In this document: piece after piece, positions 1-4,523 of the stretch
How the letters are laid out: each line of letters starts with the position of its first letter
How positions within the stretch are numbered: position 1 is the first letter of the stretch
Assembly: GCA_031282705.1 (NCBI GenBank)
Contig: JAITDF010000481.1
Span: 1 to 5,436 of the forward strand
Direction: 5' to 3'
DNA length: 5,436 bases
DNA from: Opitutaceae bacterium
Lineage (GTDB): Bacteria; Verrucomicrobiota; Verrucomicrobiia; Opitutales; Opitutaceae
Notes under the pieces: generated by a model
Databases searched by the model: none
What the model was told of the DNA's origin: nothing
The model's input: the letters and a program-made list of their open reading frames with translations, nothing else
Made by a program: the position numbers and the translations under genes

Positions 1-59
1 TATGGGAGTTATGGCACCCTGAAGAACGCCATGCCTCCCATTTCTCCCATATCTCCCAT
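1..59. repeat. 9-nt tandem repeat (CTCCCAT core) with an inverted copy
   Basis: CTCCCAT occurs at 35-41, 44-50 and 53-59, each copy starting exactly 9 nt after the last, with 2-nt joints TT and AT. The reverse complement ATGGGAG lies at 2-8, so the left part can fold against any of the three copies. The window starts inside this element, so its true extent is unknown. No reading frame is supported here. It looks like an intergenic tandem repeat of a kind that may recur in the genome; that recurrence is inference. Confidence 0.6.
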
Positions 60-290
60 TTTCGCGAAACCACTGCGGCACGGAGGCCAAGCCCCAGCCG
101 CTTCCGCGTAACATCAGAGATAAAGATAAAGAGGAAAGAGAACGAGAAACGAGGACAGGCGGGGGGCCGCGTCCGCGCAAAAACCCGGCCCCGGAGATTT
201 GCCTTTAGTTGGCCGCCGCGCATGTCATACGCTCGGTGTTCACTTCTGTTGGCGGCGCCGCCGCCGCCGTTCACAACCGCATCCTCCTCC
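60..290. other. Non-coding leader upstream of gpmI
   Basis: No gene is supported in this stretch. It holds a purine-rich run at about 116-155 with a repeated GATAAA, and a possible stem of GGGGCCG (163-169) with CGGCCCC (186-192) around a 16-nt loop. That stem has no T-tract, so it is not a convincing terminator. It could be leader RNA structure if transcription of gpmI begins upstream of it. I see no strong -35/-10 pair and no Shine-Dalgarno sequence before the gpmI start. Confidence 0.4.
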
Positions 291-1883
291 ATGAGCACAT
301 CACGCAAACCCGTTGTCCTTATCATTCGCGACGGCTGGGGCAAAAACCCCCGGCCCGAGCAGCACGACTTCAACGCCGTCGAGCTGGCGCGGCATCCCGC
401 CGACGACCTGCTGCACGCAAAGTATCCCTTCGCGCTGGTCAAGGCCAGCGGCCTCGACGTCGGCCTGCCCGACGGCGTGATGGGCAACAGCGAGGTCGGC
501 CACGAAAACATCGGCGCGGGCCGCGTCGTGGACCAGGAACTCGTGCGCATCAACAAACTCTTCTCCGAAAAACGCCTCGCCGCCAACGCCGTCTGGCGCG
601 CCGCCGTCGGGCGCGTGAAGGCGAACCCATCCGCCAGGCTCCACCTCATGGGCATCGTCTCCGACGCCGGCGTGCACGGCATGCTGGAGCACCTCTACGG
701 CCTCCTCGCCCAGGCCAAGGCCGACGGCCTCGGCGCCGGCCAGGTCTTCATCCACGCCTTCACCGACGGGCGCGACACGCCGCCGCACAGCGGCCTCGGC
801 TACGTGCGGCAGGTCGAGGCCAAATGCCGCGAAATCGGCATCGGCCAAATCGCCAGCGTGTGCGGCCGCTTCTGGGCCATGGACCGCGACAACCGCTGGG
901 AGCGCGTCCGCAAAGCCTACGACCTGCTCACCGGCCGCGCCCCCGCCGCCACCGCGCCCGGCGCCGGGGCCGCCGTGCAGCACTACTACGACCACCCGCT
1001 CGGCGACACGCAAAAGGGCGACGAATTTGTCACGCCCACCGCCGTGACCGGCGCCGACGGCAGGCCGCTCGCCGCCATCGCCGACGGCGACTCCGTCATC
1101 TTCTACAACTACCGCGGCGACCGCCCGCGCGAGCTCACCAAGGCCTTTGTCCTCGACGGCTTCGACGGCTTCGACCGCGGCCCGAAACCCGACCTCTACT
1201 ACGCCACCATGGCCGAATACGAGGCCGGCCTGCCCGTGCACGTCATCCTGCCGAAACCGGAAAAACTGAAAAACATCCTCGGCCAGGTCGTCTCCGACGC
1301 CGGCATCGCGCAATTCCGCTGCGCCGAGACCGAGAAAAACCCGCACGTCACCTTTTTCTTCAACAACTATCGCAAAGACCCCTTCCCCGGCGAGGACCGC
1401 GTGTGCCCCGCCAGCCCGAAAGTCCCCACCTACGACATGCAGCCGGAAATGTCCGCCGCCGAGGTCACGCGCCTCGCGAAAGACGCGATTCTCTCCGGCA
1501 ACTACGGCCTCGTCGTGGTGAACTTCGCCAACCCCGACATGGTCGGCCACACCGGCTCGCTGCCCGCCGCGATCAAGGCGGTCGAGGCGACCGACGCCGG
1601 CGTCGGCGAGCTGCTTGCCGCCGTGGAAAAAACGGACGGCCACGCCGTGATCTGCGCCGACCACGGCAACTGCGAGCAGATGTGGGACCCGTCCGTGAAC
1701 GGCCCGCACACCGCGCACACGCTGAATCTCGTGGAGGTGTTTGTATTTGGAAGCGGATACGCCGCCGGCAAAACCAAAATGCGCGCGGGCGGCCGCCTCG
1801 GCGACATCGCCCCGACGCTCCTCGCGCTGATGGGCCTGCCCAAGCCCGCCGAGATGACCGGCGAAAGCCTGATCCTCGGCTGA
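291..1883 (+). CDS. gpmI: 2,3-bisphosphoglycerate-independent phosphoglycerate mutase
   Basis: Cytoplasmic glycolytic and gluconeogenic enzyme that interconverts 3- and 2-phosphoglycerate through a phosphoserine intermediate, with two Mn ions (family knowledge). The 530-residue product is near the usual 510-550. Visible motifs: metal-site DGWG (D14), nucleophile MGNSEVGH (S67), GVHG (about 127-130), TDGRDTPPHSG (158-168), RGDRPRE (275-281), AETEKNPHVTFFFN (345-358), NPDMVGH (D416, H420), ADHGN (D457, H458) and HTAHT (473-477). All expected ligand motifs are intact. Start choice: an in-frame ATG at 222 would add 23 residues with no family counterpart, whereas the ATG at 291 places the first conserved strand (KPVVLIIRDGWG) at residue 6, as usual. 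Neither start has a Shine-Dalgarno; 291 follows CCTCCTCC. Arg precedes DGWG where many homologues have Leu. The gene stands alone and is convergent with the next one. Confidence 0.96.
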   Translation: MSTSRKPVVLIIRDGWGKNPRPEQHDFNAVELARHPADDLLHAKYPFALVKASGLDVGLPDGVMGNSEVGHENIGAGRVVDQELVRINKLFSEKRLAANAVWRAAVGRVKANPSARLHLMGIVSDAGVHGMLEHLYGLLAQAKADGLGAGQVFIHAFTDGRDTPPHSGLGYVRQVEAKCREIGIGQIASVCGRFWAMDRDNRWERVRKAYDLLTGRAPAATAPGAGAAVQHYYDHPLGDTQKGDEFVTPTAVTGADGRPLAAIADGDSVIFYNYRGDRPRELTKAFVLDGFDGFDRGPKPDLYYATMAEYEAGLPVHVILPKPEKLKNILGQVVSDAGIAQFRCAETEKNPHVTFFFNNYRKDPFPGEDRVCPASPKVPTYDMQPEMSAAEVTRLAKDAILSGNYGLVVVNFANPDMVGHTGSLPAAIKAVEATDAGVGELLAAVEKTDGHAVICADHGNCEQMWDPSVNGPHTAHTLNLVEVFVFGSGYAAGKTKMRAGGRLGDIAPTLLALMGLPKPAEMTGESLILG

Positions 1884-1936
1884 CGGCGCCGGCGCGGCAG
1901 GGCACGGCGTGGCGCGGCGACCGGGCCTTGCGGGGC

Positions 1937-1952
1937 GGCGACTTCAGTCGCC
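1937..1952. repeat. Perfect 6-bp hairpin with TTCA loop
   Basis: GGCGAC (1937-1942) pairs exactly with GTCGCC (1947-1952) around the tetraloop TTCA. It lies 53 bp after the gpmI stop codon. There is no T-tract, so intrinsic termination is doubtful. Together with the hairpin 20 bp downstream it looks like part of a palindromic intergenic repeat, which is inference. Confidence 0.5.
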
Positions 1953-1971
1953 ACATCGGCGGTGCCGGCGG

Positions 1972-1989
1972 CGGCGGATTGAACCGCCG
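1972..1989. repeat. Perfect 6-bp hairpin with ATTGAA loop
   Basis: CGGCGG (1972-1977) pairs exactly with CCGCCG (1984-1989) around a 6-nt loop. It is the second small hairpin in the spacer. No poly-T follows it. Chance is more likely for this one because the surrounding sequence is rich in CGG/GCC triplets. Confidence 0.4.
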
Positions 1990-2025
1990 TCGCGCGCGCC
2001 TGCTTCAAACGGGCGCGGCAGGCAG

Positions 2026-2160
2026 GCGGAGGGACGCGGAGAGCCAAGCAGGGCAAGCGTCCCGCTTGCCTGTTTGGGACGTAGGGCAAGTGTCCCGCTT
2101 GCCCTACATCCCAATCAGCCAAGCGGGACACTTGTCCTGTTTGGCTCTCCGCGCCTCCGC
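2026..2160. repeat. 135-nt long imperfect hairpin, possible dispersed palindromic element
   Basis: The arms 2035-2090 and 2098-2153 pair over 56 positions without gaps around a 7-nt loop (2091-2097, TGTCCCG). Fifty pairs are Watson-Crick. The other six are 2048/2140, 2053/2135, 2058/2130, 2069/2119, 2073/2115 and 2080/2108. Beyond a 2-nt bulge (2033-2034) the stem continues for 7 more pairs (2026-2032 with 2154-2160). The innermost 10 bp are perfect (GTAGGGCAAG with CTTGCCCTAC). Four of the six mismatches are G-T or C-A, so each becomes a wobble pair in one of the two transcripts. Lying between convergent genes, it could stop or protect both messages, or be a non-autonomous mobile repeat; the sequence alone does not decide. 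There is no transposase and no T-tract directly after the stem. Confidence 0.85.
2054..2134. repeat. Three 15-nt cores at exact 33-bp spacing
   Basis: CAAGCGTCCCGCTTG (2054-2068), CAAGTGTCCCGCTTG (2087-2101) and an inverted copy identical to the second (2120-2134) begin exactly 33 bp apart. The middle copy forms the tip of the long hairpin and the outer two pair with each other. Each core is itself a small hairpin, CAAG/CTTG around a 7-nt loop. The intervening segments are roughly reverse complements of each other, so the array reads as an ordered palindrome and not as independent units. Confidence 0.7.
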
Positions 2161-2176
2161 GCGGGACGGCGGTTTT

Positions 2177-2218
2177 GCATTTCACATTTAACATTTTACA
2201 TTCTGCATTCCACATTTT
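2177..2218. repeat. Six-copy degenerate heptamer repeat (RCATTYN)
   Basis: Six consecutive heptamers fill 42 bp without a gap: GCATTTC, ACATTTA, ACATTTT, ACATTCT, GCATTCC and ACATTTT. The CATT core is invariant and variation is confined to the edges. The block is AT-rich within a very GC-rich region and ends 2 nt before the stop codon of the sugar transferase gene on the other strand. It would therefore lie in that gene's 3' untranslated RNA. Its seven-base period is not a multiple of three, which argues against coding use. Confidence 0.75.
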
Positions 2219-2220
2219 CC

Positions 2221-3618
2221 TCACCTCCCGCCCTTGCCCAGGAGGATGGCGGGCAGGGTGGCGAGGAGGATTTTGGCGTCGAGCAGAAGGCTCCAGTTGT
2301 CGATGTAGGCGAGGTCCAGGCGCACCCATTCGTCGAAATCGGCGATGTCGTTGCGGCCGCTGACCTGCCACAGGCACGTGAGGCCGGGGCGCACGCTGAG
2401 CCGGCGGCGGTGCGCGCTGCGCTCGAAACGGCTCACCTCGTAGAGCGGCAGCGGGCGCGGGCCCACGAGGCTCATCTCGCCGCGCAGGACGTTCCAGAGC
2501 TGCGGCAGCTCGTCGAGACCGTGGCGGCGCAGGAAACGCCCCGGCGGCGTGAGGCGGGGGTCGGCGGCGAGCTTGAAGACCGGGCCGCGCATCTCGTTGC
2601 GCGCGGCGAGCGCGTCGCGCTCCCGCTCGGCGCCGGCGCGCATGGTGCGGAATTTGAACAACGTGAAAGGCCGCCCGTTCAGGCCCGCGCGCTGCTGGCG
2701 GAAAAGCACCGGGCCGCGCGAAGTGGCGGCCACGACGGCGGCGATGAGCGCCAGCAACGGCGAAAGCGCCACCAGCAGCGCCGCCGCCGCCCCAAGATCG
2801 GCGAGCCGTTTGACCAGAAGCCCCGCGGGCGCGGCCGCCTGCGCGCGATAGTGCAGCACCGCCTCGCCAGCCAGCCTGTCGATTTGCAGCCCCGGCGGCA
2901 GGACGGGAAGAAACCCAAGCCGCACGACCAACGACACCCCCTCGCGCCCGCAAAGCTCAAGCAACGGCCGGAGCCGGGCGGGCGGCGCGCAGGCGGCGGC
3001 CCCGGCGAGGTTCACGACCACGACGTTCACCGCCTGCCCGTGCAGCAGCGCGGCAAACTCCTCCGCGCTCCGGGCCGCCGGGTCGAAATCGCCCAAATCG
3101 GCGAGCCCCGCGCGCTCGGCCGGCGTGAGCGCGGCGCGCAGCAAGGCGTTTTGCGCCGGCTCGCCCACCCACAGCACGCGCCGCGCCCATTGCTCGCGCG
3201 CCAGGCGCGTGGCGGCCAGGCGCGCCGTGCACTCGTCGCGCACCCACACCAGCGCGCCGCCGAAGACCCCGCCCAGCACGATGACCGAACGCGCCGACTG
3301 CTCGCGCGCGATGAACAGCAGCAGCACCAGCGCCAGCACCGTCAGCAACGCCGCGCGCGCGACGGTGCCCAGACGCCGGAAATGCAACGGCGGGAGCGGC
3401 TCCGCGTAAAAACGCAGCCGCGCCAGCACAAACGGCCCGGCCAGCGCGATGGCCGGGAACAGCCAGAGGTATTCGCCGGGCGGCTCCAGCGACGGGCGCC
3501 CGAGCACCCCGGCCAGCGCCCCGCGCAGCGCATACGCCCCGCCGAGCGCCAGCGCGAAAAGCGCGGCGTCGATGCCCTGGAGCAGGCGCGTGCGGGCCTG
3601 GCGGACGCGGGTCAGCAT
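2221..3618 (-). CDS. Polyprenyl-phosphate sugar-1-phosphate transferase (exopolysaccharide initiating enzyme)
   Basis: Inner-membrane enzyme that moves a sugar-1-phosphate from a nucleotide sugar to undecaprenyl phosphate, the first step in building an exopolysaccharide or O-antigen repeat unit (WbaP/WcaJ/ExoY family knowledge). The 465 residues match the full-length form. The N-terminal half has hydrophobic segments at about 16-34, 50-67, 88-104 and 111-126, then a Rossmann-like soluble region (about 145-257). The catalytic half starts with a membrane helix (about 271-298, containing P287), then GPVLFRQQRAG (302-312), FKFRTM (321-326), the HGLDELPQLWNVLRGEMSL motif with the Asp-Glu pair D369-E370, VGPRP (385-389), RPGLTCLWQVSGR (410-422) and a DLAYIDNWS C-terminal motif (435-443). 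The start ATG has no Shine-Dalgarno. No glycosyltransferase, polymerase or chain-length gene is beside it, so the sugar and polymer cannot be named. Confidence 0.93.
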   Translation of the reverse strand: MLTRVRQARTRLLQGIDAALFALALGGAYALRGALAGVLGRPSLEPPGEYLWLFPAIALAGPFVLARLRFYAEPLPPLHFRRLGTVARAALLTVLALVLLLFIAREQSARSVIVLGGVFGGALVWVRDECTARLAATRLAREQWARRVLWVGEPAQNALLRAALTPAERAGLADLGDFDPAARSAEEFAALLHGQAVNVVVVNLAGAAACAPPARLRPLLELCGREGVSLVVRLGFLPVLPPGLQIDRLAGEAVLHYRAQAAAPAGLLVKRLADLGAAAALLVALSPLLALIAAVVAATSRGPVLFRQQRAGLNGRPFTLFKFRTMRAGAERERDALAARNEMRGPVFKLAADPRLTPPGRFLRRHGLDELPQLWNVLRGEMSLVGPRPLPLYEVSRFERSAHRRRLSVRPGLTCLWQVSGRNDIADFDEWVRLDLAYIDNWSLLLDAKILLATLPAILLGKGGR

Positions 3619-3641
3619 GGGACGGAGTTTATCGGCAGTTT

Positions 3642-3656
3642 AAGTTCAAGTTCAAG
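3642..3656. repeat. AAGTTC hexamer repeat, 2.5 copies
   Basis: AAGTTC is repeated twice and followed by AAG, in the 101-bp spacer between the divergent sugar transferase and ftsB-like genes. It lies 24 bp upstream of the sugar transferase start codon and could be leader or promoter sequence for either gene. Beside it, TTTACA at 3666-3671 resembles a -35 box for the rightward gene, but no good -10 follows at normal spacing, so I do not call a promoter. Confidence 0.4.
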
Positions 3657-3719
3657 AGAACCCTCTTTACAACCCTGCCTGACAGCGATTCATTTTTTGA
3701 AAACCGCCGCGCCGCCGCC

Positions 3720-4016
3720 ATGAACCTCCGAAGCCTGCTCATCTCCTTTTATCTCCTGCTGCTCATCGTGGTCGTGGCGGCCTCCGGCATTTCCTACTGG
3801 CGGAACGACCGGGAACACCGCCGCCTCCTCGCGCAGGAACAGCAAGTGCGGCTGCGCCTCGCCGAGGCGCGCGCGCGCCTAGCCGACCAGGAGCGCATCC
3901 TCGACCGCCTGCGCAACGACCCGGCCTACGTGGAGACCGTCATCCGCCGCCGCCTCGGCTACGCGAAGCCCGGCGAAACCATCTTCCGTTTCGAGGACCC
4001 GCCCGCCCGCCCCTGA
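3720..4016 (+). CDS. FtsB/DivIC-type septum formation initiator
   Basis: Small single-pass membrane protein of 98 residues. It has a short N-terminal tail, one hydrophobic helix (about 5-23), a charged heptad-like coiled coil (about 27-66, rich in Arg, Leu, Glu and Gln) and the family's C-terminal block DPAYVETVIRRRLGYAKPGE (67-86), followed by TIFRFE. This is the architecture of FtsB/DivIC, which pairs with FtsL and FtsQ at the division site to license septal peptidoglycan synthesis (family knowledge). Length and domain order are normal. The start is the only ATG before the membrane helix; GCC-rich sequence and no Shine-Dalgarno precede it. It is divergent from the sugar transferase gene and convergent with the XRE gene, so it is probably transcribed alone. 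FtsL and FtsB share this layout, but the ARRxLGY-like C-terminal block favours FtsB/DivIC. I leave the symbol blank because the family name is not settled in this group. Confidence 0.88.
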   Translation: MNLRSLLISFYLLLLIVVVAASGISYWRNDREHRRLLAQEQQVRLRLAEARARLADQERILDRLRNDPAYVETVIRRRLGYAKPGETIFRFEDPPARP

Positions 4017-4049
4017 CGCGCCGGCGCGCCGCCGCCGCCAGCCCGGCCA

Positions 4050-4406
4050 TCAATGCCGGCCGCGCCCCGGCCCCGGAGCATCCTCCCGTGCCACGCCGGC
4101 GCCACCGCCACCGCCACCGCCGCTACCGCCGCCGCTGCTGCTGCCGCCGCCGGGTTTGTCGCGCCGCGCCGTGGATTCCGCGCCCGCCGTCTCCTTGCGC
4201 GGCACGAACAACTCCCACACCGCCACATCCAGCGCCCGCGCCAGTGTTTCCACCGTGGTGAGCCGCAACCCGCCCCAACGCCCCGACTCGATTTTCTGGA
4301 AGTAATTGCAATCCATCTCCGCCCGCTCGGCGAGTTCCTGCTGCGTCAAGCCGCGCATGAGGCGCAAACGCCTCACGTTGTCGCGCAGGATTTTCATGGC
4401 ATCCAT
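4050..4406 (-). CDS. XRE-family helix-turn-helix regulator with Gly/Ser-rich tail
   Basis: A 118-residue cytoplasmic DNA-binding protein. Residues about 6-69 form a complete lambda-Cro/XRE five-helix domain: NVRRLRLMRGLTQQELAERA (10-29) holds helices one and two, MDCNYFQKIESGRWG (31-45) holds the recognition helix with the typical IESG turn, and LTTVETLARALDVAVWELF (49-67) completes the fold. Residues about 71-85 are a polar linker. The tail at 86-104 is almost pure Gly/Ser, followed by a short charged end; it is encoded by trinucleotide-repeat DNA and is probably disordered. Either Met1 or Met4 (4397) could be the start; an in-frame stop at 4437-4439 rules out anything longer. The gene is divergent from the secreted NHL protein, with a perfect palindrome between them, so it most likely regulates itself and that gene. 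The regulated signal is unknown. Confidence 0.88.
   Translation of the reverse strand: MDAMKILRDNVRRLRLMRGLTQQELAERAEMDCNYFQKIESGRWGGLRLTTVETLARALDVAVWELFVPRKETAGAESTARRDKPGGGSSSGGGSGGGGGGGAGVAREDAPGPGRGRH
4100..4152. repeat. GCC/ACC/CTG trinucleotide microsatellite inside the XRE gene
   Basis: The plus strand here is almost entirely GCC, ACC and CTG-type triplets, and on the minus strand it encodes the Gly/Ser tail of the XRE protein. The unit is three bases, so changes in copy number would lengthen or shorten the tail without a frameshift. It starts about 50 bp from the 3' end of the gene and leaves the DNA-binding domain untouched. Confidence 0.6.
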
Positions 4407-4423
4407 GCGTCCATGATAGGCCG

Positions 4424-4452
4424 TTGTTTTTTCCCTTTACACGTAATATAGA
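4424..4452 (+). promoter_or_regulatory. Candidate promoter for the secreted NHL protein
   Basis: TTGTTT (4424-4429) and TATAGA (4447-4452) are separated by exactly 17 bp, each matching four of six consensus bases. Transcription would start near 4459 and leave a leader of about 65 nt. The -10 box lies across the spacer of the palindrome, so a bound repressor would cover it. On the opposite strand TATATT (4450 down to 4445) could be the -10 of the XRE gene, but I see no good -35 for it. Promoter consensus in this phylum is poorly anchored, so this stays tentative. Confidence 0.35.
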
Positions 4453-4462
4453 TTACGTGTAA
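4437..4462. promoter_or_regulatory. Perfect 11-4-11 inverted repeat, likely operator of the XRE regulator
   Basis: TTACACGTAAT (4437-4447) is the exact reverse complement of ATTACGTGTAA (4452-4462), with ATAG between. Each arm also contains the smaller palindrome TTAC-NN-GTAA (4437-4446 and 4453-4462), with centres 16 bp apart, which would suit two dimers or one larger complex. It lies between two divergent genes, 31 bp from the XRE start codon and 61 bp from the secreted-protein start, and overlaps -10-like sequences on both strands. This placement is typical of an autoregulatory operator; that the XRE protein is the binder is inference. Confidence 0.7.
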
Positions 4463-4523
4463 TTTTTGCGTGATGGCCAAACCACGCCACCGACCGCCAA
4501 CAACAACAAAACACGCTCCTCCC

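Larger units (their letters stand above)
1884..2220. other. Repeat-packed spacer between convergent genes
   Basis: This 337-bp spacer separates the 3' ends of gpmI and the sugar transferase gene. No coding frame is credible: the frames that cross it are continuations of shadow frames from the flanking genes and give low-complexity Arg/Ala-rich peptides. It contains, in order, two perfect short hairpins, a long near-perfect hairpin and a heptamer tandem repeat, each listed separately. It probably also carries the 3' ends of both transcripts. No classic stem plus T-tract terminator is present. Confidence 0.7.

Noticed and set aside
163..192. GGGGCCG/CGGCCCC stem as terminator of an upstream gene
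   Set aside because: The loop is 16 nt, there is no T-tract and no upstream gene is visible. It may be leader structure but cannot be supported as a terminator.
300..1718. 472-codon open frame on the minus strand opposite gpmI
   Set aside because: It mirrors the third-position GC bias of gpmI and gives a Val/Gly/Ala/His-rich product with no family motif. The plus-strand frame carries every GpmI catalytic motif.
2052..2137. CRISPR-like array
   Set aside because: There are only three 15-nt cores, one of them inverted, with intervening segments of about 18 nt that are reverse complements of each other. The whole is one palindrome, not repeats with unique spacers.
209..2191. 660-codon plus-strand frame over gpmI and the spacer
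   Set aside because: It encodes an Arg/Pro/Ala-rich product with no domain, crosses the gpmI stop and runs through the repeat region, as expected for a frame shadow in GC-rich DNA.
1502..2953. 483-codon minus-strand frame across the convergent spacer
   Set aside because: It overlaps gpmI and the sugar transferase in the wrong frames and translates the repeats into low-complexity peptide.
1909..3723. 604-codon plus-strand frame opposite the sugar transferase
   Set aside because: It is rich in Arg, Gln, Ala and Pro, translates the long hairpin and heptamers, and has no recognisable domain. The minus strand encodes a full conserved enzyme.
4017..4028. 12-bp perfect palindrome CGCGCCGGCGCG after the ftsB-like gene, as a terminator
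   Set aside because: It has no loop and no following T-tract, and such GC palindromes are expected by chance at this composition.
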